Positions 1 to 7,478 of a DNA stretch of 64,000 bases are shown here, in pieces. Numbering within the stretch: the stretch's first letter is position 1; the number at the start of each line of letters is the position of its first letter. The position numbers were made by a program, and so were the translations under genes. Origin of the DNA: Thalassospira mesophila (GTDB lineage: Bacteria; Pseudomonadota; Alphaproteobacteria; Rhodospirillales; Thalassospiraceae); NCBI RefSeq assembly GCF_002115755.1, contig NZ_JFKA01000004.1, positions 248,001 through 312,000 of the forward strand, in the 5' to 3' direction. The notes beneath the pieces were generated by a model. It did no database searches. It was not told the origin of the DNA and worked only from the letters and a program-made list of their open reading frames with translations.

Positions 1-31
1 TTCCAAAAAGAATATCCAGTGATTTACGCAC
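1..31 (-). CDS. dctQ: TRAP transporter small membrane subunit DctQ, first codons only
   Basis: Only the first ten codons lie in the window; the gene runs off the left edge. Reading leftward from a GTG at 31-29 gives MRKSLDILFG, a plausible start of a four-helix DctQ subunit. A Shine-Dalgarno AAAGGGG sits 6 nt before the GTG. It follows the solute-binding gene on the same strand by about 120 nt, the usual place for dctQ. The call rests on position and the ribosome site; ten residues cannot prove the family. Confidence 0.45.
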   Translation of the reverse strand, partial: MRKSLDILFG

Positions 32-100
32 AACAATCCCCTTTCCGCCCGGCAAACCCGGTGGTTGACATTAACAGACAGAATATCATTTTGACGGTTG

Positions 101-138
101 GTTGTCCGGGGGTCGGATTGATACCGAACCCCGGCAAC
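101..138 (-). promoter_or_regulatory. Stem-loop between dctP and dctQ, probable attenuator or mRNA stabiliser
   Basis: Positions 101-116 pair with 124-138 (15 base pairs, one bulge at 105 and one mismatch at 112/128, 7-nt loop). It lies 13 nt after the dctP stop and is not followed by a T run in the direction of transcription, so it is not a classic terminator. Such hairpins between binding-protein and permease genes commonly let the binding protein be made in excess; that role here is inferred. Confidence 0.55.
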
Positions 139-151
139 CCAAGGGAGGATG

Positions 152-1126
152 TTATTTCTTGTAGGCGTCGATAATGGCCTGGCCTTCGTCACCGGTTTCT
201 TTCAACCAGTCAGCCACCATTTTGTCGCCTGCTTTTGCCAGGCCGTCTTTAAGTTCGGCGCTGGGGGCGGCAACATTCATGCCGTTTTCTTTAAGTTCGG
301 CTTTTTTGGCATCGGCTTCGGCCATGCTCATTTTCCAGCCGCGCGTTTCGGCTTTGGCGGCCGCATCCATCACTGCTTTCTGCACATCAGCCGACAGGTG
401 ATCAAACGATTTGGCGTTCACAATCACCATATTTTTGGGCAACCATGCCTGCACGTCATAAAAATTATCTACAAAGTCCCATGCCTTGGAATTCGCCCCG
501 GTCGAAGGGGATGTCATCATGGCTTCAACAATGCCGGTGGCAAAGGCGGTCGGAATTTCCGGTACTTCAACCTGGGTTGCGACCATGCCGGTCAACTGGG
601 CCAGTTGCGACGTGGTGGTGTTGTATGCCCGGAATTTAAGCCCTTTAAGGTCGGCAACCGAATTAACTTCCTTGGCGGTATAAAGGCCCTGTGACGGCCA
701 CGGCACCGCATAAAGAACTTTCAGACCGTCTTTTTCCAGCTTGGCTTCGATGGCGCTGCGTGAAACGTCCCACAGTTTCTTCGCATCATCATAGCTGGTG
801 GCGAGAAACGGTATCGCATCGACGGTGTAAATCGGGTCTTCATTGGCCAGAAGCGAAATCAGAACTTCGCCAATTGGCACCAGACCGCGCTGGACCGACC
901 GTTTGATTTCCGCATGTTTAAACAGCGAGCCGCCCGAATGAACGGTCAGGGACAATTCGCCATTGGTTGCGGTTTCCACATCCTTGGCAAATTCCATGAT
1001 ATTCTGGGTATGGAATGTCGCATCAGGATAGGGCGTTGCCATATCCCATTTCTCAGCCGCCATTGCTGCCCCTGCCGAAAAAGTCATTGCCGCCAGAGCA
1101 ACTGCCGAAAGCGCTTTTTTCATCAT
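152..1126 (-). CDS. dctP: TRAP transporter solute-binding protein, DctP family
   Basis: A 324-residue periplasmic binding protein of a TRAP transporter, which captures an organic acid or related solute and hands it to the DctQM membrane subunits. It has a Sec signal peptide with cleavage expected after AMA (about residue 23), then the DctP fold, including the region GLKFRAYNTTTSQLAQ and the TAFATGIVEAMMTSP stretch that matches the family ligand site (the Arg in FRAY usually binds the carboxylate). The first ATG of the ATGATG pair is 7 nt after GGGAG. The marR gene upstream on the same strand and a shared promoter motif suggest it is the regulated target. The substrate cannot be told from sequence. 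Confidence 0.9.
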   Translation of the reverse strand: MMKKALSAVALAAMTFSAGAAMAAEKWDMATPYPDATFHTQNIMEFAKDVETATNGELSLTVHSGGSLFKHAEIKRSVQRGLVPIGEVLISLLANEDPIYTVDAIPFLATSYDDAKKLWDVSRSAIEAKLEKDGLKVLYAVPWPSQGLYTAKEVNSVADLKGLKFRAYNTTTSQLAQLTGMVATQVEVPEIPTAFATGIVEAMMTSPSTGANSKAWDFVDNFYDVQAWLPKNMVIVNAKSFDHLSADVQKAVMDAAAKAETRGWKMSMAEADAKKAELKENGMNVAAPSAELKDGLAKAGDKMVADWLKETGDEGQAIIDAYKK

Positions 1127-1180
1127 TTTTAGTCTCCCGTTTTTGGTTTTTAGATCAGCCTTCCAACAAAACGGTCACAT

Positions 1181-1197
1181 TTTATCGTTATTTTGTC
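1181..1197. promoter_or_regulatory. Motif shared with the marR promoter, candidate operator upstream of dctP
   Basis: TTTATCGTTATTTTGTC lies 55 bp before the dctP start. The same 17 bases, with one difference, occur at 2105-2121 upstream of marR in the same orientation. On the minus strand its edge reads TTGACA, so it may also overlap a -35 element. Regulation by the adjacent MarR-type protein is inferred from the shared motif. Confidence 0.45.
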
Positions 1198-1319
1198 AAC
1201 GTCATTTCAGGGCTGCCATGCAAAAAGCTGGATGCCCATTTTTTAGTCACCAAAAACCAGAATTAACGCCTTGAAACAAAATATTTATTCCCCAAAACTG
1301 ATACATAAAAGGCAATGGT

Positions 1320-1362
1320 ACCAAAACAAAAACGGCAACCCCCTTCACAGGAAGCTGCCGTT
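1320..1362 (-). terminator. Rho-independent terminator after the marR gene
   Basis: On the minus strand AACGGCA (1362-1356) pairs with TGCCGTT (1337-1331), with an inner CTTC/GAAG stem, followed by a T-rich run (TTTTTGTTTT) at 1333-1322. It sits in the 390-bp gap between marR and dctP, so the two are probably separate transcripts. The rest of that gap (1127-1516) shows no gene. Confidence 0.7.
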
Positions 1363-1516
1363 GATTTGGCTGATTTATAAAAACAACAGACTCGAAACGT
1401 TTTAAAAAAACCGCTGTAAAACCCACGGTAAAACCAACTGCAAAACAGGCCTGTTCCCCACCGCCCGCCCGGTTATTTCCCGGCCAGCCCAAGGCGATAG
1501 CACCGGGGAAACCGGT

Positions 1517-2026
1517 TTACATGGCGCTGGCGGAACGCGATGCCTGATCATAAACACCCGATATCGCGCGCAGGGTTTTGGCCACATCGCCGACTTCGTC
1601 GTGATTAACGCCCAGCCGTTCAAAGGTTTCGATCAGGCAGGCTTCGCGGACTTCACGATAGCGCTGGCACAGATCGCGCCCTTCTTTCGACGTGCCATAA
1701 TGCACTTCCTTGCCCCGTTTGATGCCATCAACAAACCCCAGCTTACGCAGTTTCTTCAACGCGTAATTCACCAGATGGCTGTCTTCAACATTCAAAACGA
1801 AACACACTTCCGACAGGCTTTTTTCACGCTCGCGCGAATTAACATTATGCAGAACCAGAATATCAAGGATCGACAGGTCCGGCACCCCGGCGGCGCGCAT
1901 GCATCGCACAACCCAACGGTTAAAGGCATTACCAGACAGGATCAGGGCAAATTCCAGTTCGGATAATTCCGCTGCCCGCTCGGACACCAGATGCGAAGAT
2001 GAAACGATATGCTGTTTTTCTGCCAT
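1517..2026 (-). CDS. MarR-family winged-helix transcriptional regulator
   Basis: A 169-residue DNA-binding protein. The middle has the winged-helix pattern: LSILDILVLHNVNSRE, LSEVCFVLNVEDSHLVNYALKKL as the recognition region, then the wing GFVDGIKRGKEVHYGTS. The start is the ATG at 2026, 9 nt after AGGA; a longer reading from 2062 lacks a ribosome site. It lies upstream of the TRAP binding-protein gene on the same strand, and a 17-bp motif before its own gene recurs before dctP, so it probably controls transporter expression and its own. The ligand is unknown. Confidence 0.8.
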   Translation of the reverse strand: MAEKQHIVSSSHLVSERAAELSELEFALILSGNAFNRWVVRCMRAAGVPDLSILDILVLHNVNSREREKSLSEVCFVLNVEDSHLVNYALKKLRKLGFVDGIKRGKEVHYGTSKEGRDLCQRYREVREACLIETFERLGVNHDEVGDVAKTLRAISGVYDQASRSASAM

Positions 2027-2104
2027 GTTCGATGTTCCTGTTGTTTTTATATATGGACCCAAACCACGGTCGCACCCGGACGGTATTTAACGCCCTGAAA
2101 ACGG

Positions 2105-2121
2105 TTTATCGTTATTTTATC
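2105..2121. promoter_or_regulatory. Candidate operator upstream of marR
   Basis: TTTATCGTTATTTTATC lies 79 bp before the marR start and matches the motif at 1181-1197 in 16 of 17 positions. The remainder of the 440-bp gap between marR and the djlA-like gene (2027-2468) shows no convincing gene; it should hold the two divergent promoters. Confidence 0.45.
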
Positions 2122-2468
2122 GCAAAAAAACATGCTCCGACAAGCATAGATGCACGTGCTGTTATCAACAACTTGTCATCAAAGCGCCCGCGTTCTGGCG
2201 ACAAAGGCCGGTATTTCATCTGGTCGATGCGATCAAAACACATGCTGCCGCAACCGGAATTAAAACGTTCCATGCGGTGAATGACGCCGCCATTGCGCAG
2301 CACCCCTGTCAAATTCAACATGAATGTCTTAAAATCAAAGCTGATATTGCCCCATTCACGGCGCAGGCTTGCCCTGCGGACGTTGGTATCTTATTTGTCA
2401 GGCAGCAAATCTTTCCACTGGCGCCGTGTTTCACTGCACCGCCCTTTTCAGACCGGAGCATCGAGACC

Positions 2469-3281
2469 ATGAGCATTTGGGGAAAAATTATTGGCGGCGC
2501 CGCGGGTTTTGCCCTGGGCGGACCGCTAGGCGCCATATTGGGTGCGACCGCCGGGCACATGGTGGATAAAGCCAAAGAGGGCGGCTTTAACCAGGAACGC
2601 ATTTCATCGCAGGGCGGGCCATGGGGCCAACAAGGTGCAGGCGGCAACCCGTGGGGCCAGCGTGCAGGCCAGTTTGGCGGGGCCGACCCGCGCCAGATTG
2701 CCTTTGCCACCGGGGTTATTGTGCTGGCGGCCAAAATGGCCAAAGCCGATGGCAATGTCACCCGCGAGGAAATCAACGCATTCAAGCGCCTGTTTCATGT
2801 CAGCGGCCCCGATGCCACCCAGGTCGGCCAGATATTTGATGCCGCGCGCAAATCGTCCGATGGTTACGAACCCTATGCCCGCCAGATTGCCCAGATGTTT
2901 GCCGGTGAACGGGCTGTATTGGAAAGCATCCTTGAGGCCCTGCACCAGATTGCCCTGTCTGATGGCAGTTTGCACCCGGCAGAAAAGGAATATCTGCGCA
3001 AGGTTGCCAATATTTTTGGCTTTGCCGATGTTGATTTTGACCGGGTTCACCAGGGCAACACCGCCCCGTCCGGGCAATTGGACCCGTATAAACAACTGGG
3101 CATGACCCGCGATGCCAGCAACGAGGACTTAAAGGCAGCACATCGCAAATTATCGCGCGAAAACCACCCCGACCTTCTGATGGCCAAGGGCATGCCCGAA
3201 GAATTTGTCGAACAGGCCAACGAAAAAATGGCCCGCATCAACGCCGCCTGGGACCAGATTTGCAAGGAACGCAATATCTGA
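2469..3281 (+). CDS. djlA: DjlA-like co-chaperone with TerB and J domains
   Basis: A 270-residue protein. Residues 1-35 are a glycine-rich hydrophobic segment with GxxxG-like spacing that probably anchors it in the inner membrane, as in DjlA. Then comes a short Gly/Gln linker, a TerB-like helical domain (about 75-190: LAAKMAKADGNVTREEINAF and a second SDGSLHPAEKEYL repeat, both acidic-loop motifs), and a C-terminal J domain from DPYKQLGM to the end with the essential HPD tripeptide in ENHPDLL. The J domain stimulates DnaK. The start MSIWGK was chosen because it begins the conserved anchor; a longer frame upstream has no such similarity. A terminator follows. Confidence 0.85.
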   Translation: MSIWGKIIGGAAGFALGGPLGAILGATAGHMVDKAKEGGFNQERISSQGGPWGQQGAGGNPWGQRAGQFGGADPRQIAFATGVIVLAAKMAKADGNVTREEINAFKRLFHVSGPDATQVGQIFDAARKSSDGYEPYARQIAQMFAGERAVLESILEALHQIALSDGSLHPAEKEYLRKVANIFGFADVDFDRVHQGNTAPSGQLDPYKQLGMTRDASNEDLKAAHRKLSRENHPDLLMAKGMPEEFVEQANEKMARINAAWDQICKERNI

Positions 3282-3301
3282 TAAACACGGCAATCAATTG
3301 C

Positions 3302-3331
3302 CATCATCGGATGCCATAAATCCCGATGATG
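3302..3331. repeat. Short inverted repeat after the djlA-like gene
   Basis: CATCATCGG (3302-3310) and CCGATGATG (3323-3331) form a perfect 9-bp stem with a 12-nt loop, 20 nt after the stop codon. There is no T run after it. A second small hairpin, CCGTGC-TTTT-GCACGG, follows at 3360-3375. Confidence 0.4.
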
Positions 3332-3375
3332 CGGGCATAATTGCGAAAATGCCCCGTCACCGTGCTTTTGCACGG

Positions 3376-3424
3376 CTGCTGTGCCTGGTGAAATCATGAT
3401 TTCACTTGCGCAGCAGCGCTTTTT
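3376..3424 (+). terminator. Rho-independent terminator of the djlA-like gene with an unusually long stem
   Basis: An 18-bp perfect palindrome (3388-3405, GTGAAATCATGATTTCAC) is nested inside outer arms GCTGCTG (3376-3382) and CAGCAGC (3411-3417), followed by CTTTTT at 3419-3424. It lies about 50 nt before the uup start, so uup probably has its own promoter here or is read through. Confidence 0.6.
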
Positions 3425-3474
3425 GCGGTTTGCAAGGGGCAACATTTACACCGGTTTTAAGGTTTTGGTTTTTC

Positions 3475-5310
3475 ATGGCGCCACCGCTGATTAATATTAA
3501 CGACATTCGCCTGACATTTGGCGGCAATGATCTGTTTTCCGACGTATCGCTGGCGATTGGCGACCGCGACCGTTTGTGCCTGGTTGGGCGTAATGGCGGG
3601 GGCAAATCGACCCTGTTAAAAATCATCGCTGGTGAAATCGAGGCCGATGGCGGCGAACGGTTTGTGCAACCCGGTTGCAAGGTGGCCTATCTGGCCCAGG
3701 AACCCCGGTTTGATAAATACAGCACGGTCGAGGAATATGTCCTGAGCGCGCTGGAAGATCACGAAGACGAGTATGCCTATCGGGCCTATATGCTGCTTGA
3801 TGCGGTTAAAATCGACCCGCAAGCCAACCCCAACAATCTTTCGGGTGGTGAAGGCCGCCGGGCTGCGATTGCGCGTGCGCTGATCGCCGACCCGCAGGTT
3901 TTGCTGCTTGACGAGCCGACCAACCATTTGGACTTGCCGACCATCGAATGGCTGGAAAGCGAGATCAAGGCGTTTCGCGGTGCCGTCGTGGTGATTTCGC
4001 ATGACCGGGCGTTTTTGAACGCGGTGTCGAACGGTGTTTTATGGCTTGATCGCGGGGTTATGCGCCGTAACGATCAAAACTTTGCCCTGTTTGACGACTG
4101 GTCCGAAGAAGTTTACCGCAAGGAAGCCGAAGAACGCGCCAAGCTGGATAAACTGATTGCCCAGGAATCGGTTTGGGCGGTACAGGGCATTTCGGCGCGT
4201 CGTAAACGTAACCAGGGCCGCTTGCGCCGGTTATATGACATGCGCCACGAACGCTCCCAGCAGGAAGGCCGCATTGGCAATATTTCGCTGGCATCCGATT
4301 CCGGGTCCACATCGGGCAAGGTCGTGATTGAAGCCACCGAGATTGGCAAGTCCTGGGAAGACAAACACATTATTTCCGGCTTTTCGACCCGCATTTTGCG
4401 CGGCGACAAGGTTGGCATTATTGGTCCGAACGGGGCGGGTAAAACCACCCTTTTGAAAATGCTGACCGGGCAGATCGAACCCGATGAAGGCACGATTAAA
4501 ATCGGCACCAACCTGACGCCGACCTATTTCGACCAGAAACGTGCCGCACTTGATGATACCAAAACCCTGTGGGATACCCTGTGCGATGTTGGCGGTGACC
4601 AGATCATGGTGCGCGGCAACCCGCGCCATGTGGTCAGCTATCTGCGCGATTTTCTGTTTGATGAAAAACAGGCGCGCAGCCCCGTTGGAGCCCTGTCGGG
4701 TGGCGAGCGTAACCGGCTATTGCTGGCAAAACAGCTGGCAAAGCCGACCAACCTTCTGATCATGGATGAGCCGACCAACGACCTTGATATGGATACGCTG
4801 GACCTGTTGCAGGAAATGCTGTCGGAATATGAAGGCACCCTGATCCTTGTCAGCCATGATCGTGATTTTCTCGATCGGGTTGTGACGTCATCGATCGTGA
4901 TGGAAGGCAACGGCGTTGCCACCGAATATCCCGGTGGTTATTCCGATTATGTGCATTTGCGCGCCCTGTCGGCCAAGGCCGAAAGCGATACCGGCGTTTC
5001 CAACACCAAGCCAATCAAGCGGGGCGGCGGCAAGGGTGGCAATGCGGCCCCGGCCAAAGCCAAAAGCAAGGCCAAACTCAGCTATAAGGACCAGCGCGAC
5101 TATGACACGCTGCCTGCCGAGATTGAAAAACTGGAAACCGAAATAAAGCAGATCGAAGGCGAACTTGCCGACGGCAAGCTGTTTTCCACCAACCCTGATG
5201 CCTTCCAAAAAAAGCTGGACCGGATAGAAGCCGCGCGCGCCGAAGCCGCCAAGGCCGAAGAACGCTGGCTGGAAGTTGAAGTAATGCGCGACGAACTGGG
5301 TATTGAATAA
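3475..5310 (+). CDS. uup: ABC-F ATPase Uup
   Basis: A 611-residue soluble protein with two ABC ATPase domains and no membrane segments. Domain 1 has Walker A GRNGGGKST (near residue 39), signature LSGGEGRRAAIARAL and Walker B VLLLDEPTNHLD; domain 2 has GPNGAGKTT, LSGGERNRLLLAKQL and NLLIMDEPTNDLD. A charged linker (Lys/Arg-rich, ARRKRNQGRLRRLYDM) separates them, and the C-terminus has the Lys-rich tether plus coiled coil that distinguishes Uup from other ABC-F members. ABC-F proteins act on the ribosome; Uup also affects transposon excision in E. coli. The ATG at 3475 begins the conserved MAPPLININDI. Confidence 0.93.
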   Translation: MAPPLININDIRLTFGGNDLFSDVSLAIGDRDRLCLVGRNGGGKSTLLKIIAGEIEADGGERFVQPGCKVAYLAQEPRFDKYSTVEEYVLSALEDHEDEYAYRAYMLLDAVKIDPQANPNNLSGGEGRRAAIARALIADPQVLLLDEPTNHLDLPTIEWLESEIKAFRGAVVVISHDRAFLNAVSNGVLWLDRGVMRRNDQNFALFDDWSEEVYRKEAEERAKLDKLIAQESVWAVQGISARRKRNQGRLRRLYDMRHERSQQEGRIGNISLASDSGSTSGKVVIEATEIGKSWEDKHIISGFSTRILRGDKVGIIGPNGAGKTTLLKMLTGQIEPDEGTIKIGTNLTPTYFDQKRAALDDTKTLWDTLCDVGGDQIMVRGNPRHVVSYLRDFLFDEKQARSPVGALSGGERNRLLLAKQLAKPTNLLIMDEPTNDLDMDTLDLLQEMLSEYEGTLILVSHDRDFLDRVVTSSIVMEGNGVATEYPGGYSDYVHLRALSAKAESDTGVSNTKPIKRGGGKGGNAAPAKAKSKAKLSYKDQRDYDTLPAEIEKLETEIKQIEGELADGKLFSTNPDAFQKKLDRIEAARAEAAKAEERWLEVEVMRDELGIE

Positions 5311-5351
5311 GCCCTGTCACCGCCAAAACCGCTTCATTAACGCAGATTAAC

Positions 5352-5386
5352 AAACAGAGAGAGCCAAGCGGTTCTCTCTGTTTTTG
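5352..5386 (+). terminator. Rho-independent terminator after uup
   Basis: AAACAGAGAGA (5352-5362) pairs perfectly with TCTCTCTGTTT (5373-5383), a 10-nt loop between them, followed by further T residues. It lies about 40 nt after the uup stop. Confidence 0.85.
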
Positions 5387-5575
5387 TTTGCAAACCCGAT
5401 TGACGGGTGAAAACGCACACGACAATGCACGCAGGCTGCACATTTTTGCATCCGGGGGTTACGTGCTTCAGGCTTGAGTCATTCCAGACAAACACGTAAC
5501 CATGAAGGTAAAGTCAATTGGCCGCTGTGGTTTTGCGCCATCGCAATTATCGCCACTGCATTTTCAGGTTGTGTC

Positions 5576-6448
5576 ATGCCCATAAAAGCCGCTCTGCTGT
5601 CATTCTCTGTTGCCCTTATCTGGGGCATGAACATACTTACAGTCAAAGGGGCGGTCAGCGAAATTCCGCCGGTGATGCTTACCGCCATGCGCTTTGCCGC
5701 CGTGGCCCTGTTGCTGGTTCCGTTCACCAAAATCCCGCGAAAAAAGCTGGGCAAGCTGGCCTTGTTATCGGTTGTTTTTGGGTCCGGCCATTTCGGGGTG
5801 CTGTTTTGCGCCTTGTCAGTCCTGGACCCCGGCCCCGTCGCCATCATTGTTTTGCTGGGCGTGCCGTTTTCATCAATGCTGGCGACCTATTTCTTTAACG
5901 ACCGGTTAGGCTGGAAACGCCTGCTGGGCATGACGCTGGCCTTTGTCGGCGTGATGCTGATGTTCTGGGACCCGGCAATGACCCATTTACAGGTGCCGTT
6001 GCTGCTGGTGGTGTTTGCCGCCTTGATGTGGGCCGTTGCCAATGTGTTAATTAAAAAGCTGGGCGACATTAACACCTTCGAACTGAATGGCTGGATGGCC
6101 CTGATGGCAGCGCCGCAATTGCTGGTTTTGTCCTTTATTCTGGAACCCGGTGCCATTGATGCCGTTATGAATGCAAGCTGGATGGCATGGGCAAATTTAA
6201 GTTTCACCGTTATCATGTCGTCAATTGTGGCGTACGGGTCGTGGTATTACCTGCTTAAAACCTATGATGTGAACCAGGTGGTGCCGTGGTCGTTGCTGGC
6301 CCCGGTCGTCAGTGTCACGGGATCCATCCTGATATTTGGCGAAACGATCAGCACCTTTAAAATCATCGGCGGGATAACGGTTTTGGTCGGTGTTGCGGTT
6401 ATCATGTTGCGCAAACCACCGCAAAATCAGGAACAGGGAATGGATTAA
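5576..6448 (+). CDS. EamA-family (DMT) inner-membrane transporter
   Basis: A 290-residue protein with about ten hydrophobic helices arranged as two EamA repeats, the drug/metabolite exporter superfamily. Features include the N-terminal LLSFSVALIWGMNILTVK, LDPGPVAIIVLLGVPFSSMLATYFF in repeat 1 and the matching LLAPVVSVTGSILIFGETIS in repeat 2. The ATG at 5576 gives the normal family length and N-in topology; an upstream TTG at 5474 would add 34 residues without a ribosome site. The amidase gene begins 4 nt after its stop, so the two are probably co-transcribed. Members of this type export amino acids or other small metabolites; the substrate is unknown. Confidence 0.85.
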   Translation: MPIKAALLSFSVALIWGMNILTVKGAVSEIPPVMLTAMRFAAVALLLVPFTKIPRKKLGKLALLSVVFGSGHFGVLFCALSVLDPGPVAIIVLLGVPFSSMLATYFFNDRLGWKRLLGMTLAFVGVMLMFWDPAMTHLQVPLLLVVFAALMWAVANVLIKKLGDINTFELNGWMALMAAPQLLVLSFILEPGAIDAVMNASWMAWANLSFTVIMSSIVAYGSWYYLLKTYDVNQVVPWSLLAPVVSVTGSILIFGETISTFKIIGGITVLVGVAVIMLRKPPQNQEQGMD

Positions 6449-6452
6449 ACCA

Positions 6453-7187
6453 ATGCCGGAGCCGCAAGACCAGCACCCACAAAGCAATCACCCCGTCATC
6501 TGGCACCCCTCGCCCAATTTTGGCGACCGCCCGGCAGATTGCGCAATTGATATGCTGGTGCTGCATTATACCGGCATGCCCAATGGCGACATGGCGTTAA
6601 CCCGCATGTGCGACCCGGCATCCCAGGTATCGGCCCATTATATGGTCGAGGAAGATGGCTGCATTTACCAGCTGGTGGCTGAATCCAAACGGGCATGGCA
6701 TGGCGGGCGCGGCTATTGGCGCGGCTGTACCGATGTCAATTCACGCTCTGTCGGTATTGAAATTGTTAATCCGGGGCACGAATTTGGCTATCGCCCGTTC
6801 GCCGTTGCCCAGATCGATGCGGTTATTACCCTGTGCCAGGCGATATTGCGCCGACACAATATTCCCGCCCATAACATTATTGCCCATTCCGACATGGCAC
6901 CAGACCGCAAGGAAGACCCTGGCGAATTGTTTCCCTGGCACCAACTGGCCGAAAATGGCATTGGCCTTTGGCCCCGGCATTTAGATGCTGACGCTGATGA
7001 TAAAGAAGTTGATCCGGAAACGGTGTTTGACAGTTTATTGCAACAATTTGGCTATGGCCCGGGGCAAAAAACCGAAAACCGCATCGCATTTCAGCGCCAC
7101 TGGCATCCGCAATGCCTTAACGGCCCCGCCAACGCGCACAGCATCGCGATCCTGAAAAACCTGATAAAACAGTGCCCTGCCCTATAA
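6453..7187 (+). CDS. N-acetylmuramoyl-L-alanine amidase, Amidase_2 (AmpD/AmiD) type
   Basis: A 244-residue zinc amidase that cuts the bond between MurNAc and the peptide stem, or anhydro-muropeptides. Expected zinc ligands are the His in LVLHYTGM (residue 38) and the His in IIAHSDMAPDRKEDPG, with the Asp/Lys of the second motif at the active site. SAHYMVEEDG and the substrate-facing VGIEIVNPGHE are conserved. The C-terminal 60 residues (QQFGYGPGQKTENRIAFQRHW) resemble a small peptidoglycan-binding helix set as in AmiD. No signal peptide or lipobox is visible, so it looks cytoplasmic like AmpD despite AmiD-like length. It starts 4 nt after the exporter gene. Confidence 0.88.
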   Translation: MPEPQDQHPQSNHPVIWHPSPNFGDRPADCAIDMLVLHYTGMPNGDMALTRMCDPASQVSAHYMVEEDGCIYQLVAESKRAWHGGRGYWRGCTDVNSRSVGIEIVNPGHEFGYRPFAVAQIDAVITLCQAILRRHNIPAHNIIAHSDMAPDRKEDPGELFPWHQLAENGIGLWPRHLDADADDKEVDPETVFDSLLQQFGYGPGQKTENRIAFQRHWHPQCLNGPANAHSIAILKNLIKQCPAL

Positions 7188-7204
7188 CGGTGCGCCGCCA
7201 CCTT

Positions 7205-7478
7205 GCCTAAAGCGTATTTCTTTTAATAATATCCATTTTGCCGATGCAGTCTACAGCCTGGCAAGGAGAAGTCCGCAGAGCGTAATGGGTTTACGGACAA
7301 GGATTTCGACGCGGCCAGGCGGTAGACTGCACCGGCCCGCAGGGTTTATTTTTGGCGGTGTTTGGCGGCGTTACACCGCTCGCCCGATGCGCCGCATCGC
7401 GCAGCGCGCTGTGCCTTGCCAAACGACACGCCAAAAACAAACAAAATGGGTCTTATTAAAAGAAATACGCTTTAGGGC
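7205..7478. repeat. 274-bp element of nested inverted repeats (MITE-like or structured RNA)
   Basis: Outer arms 7205-7240 and 7442-7478 match as inverted repeats with two substitutions and one indel over 36 bases. Inside are two separate hairpins: 7241-7262 pairs with 7313-7335 (20 of 22 positions, extended by GTCCG 7271-7275 with CGGAC 7294-7298), and 7344-7366 pairs with 7418-7442 (one mismatch, a 2-nt indel). The fold is therefore a three-way junction or cruciform. No coding capacity and no clear target-site duplication is seen. The right arm includes the stop codon of the next gene. It could be a non-autonomous mobile element or a structured intergenic RNA. Confidence 0.75.

Noticed and set aside
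5474-5575. A longer start for the EamA transporter at a TTG
   Set aside because: No ribosome site precedes it and the extra 34 residues are not typical of the family; a promoter is needed in this stretch after the uup terminator.
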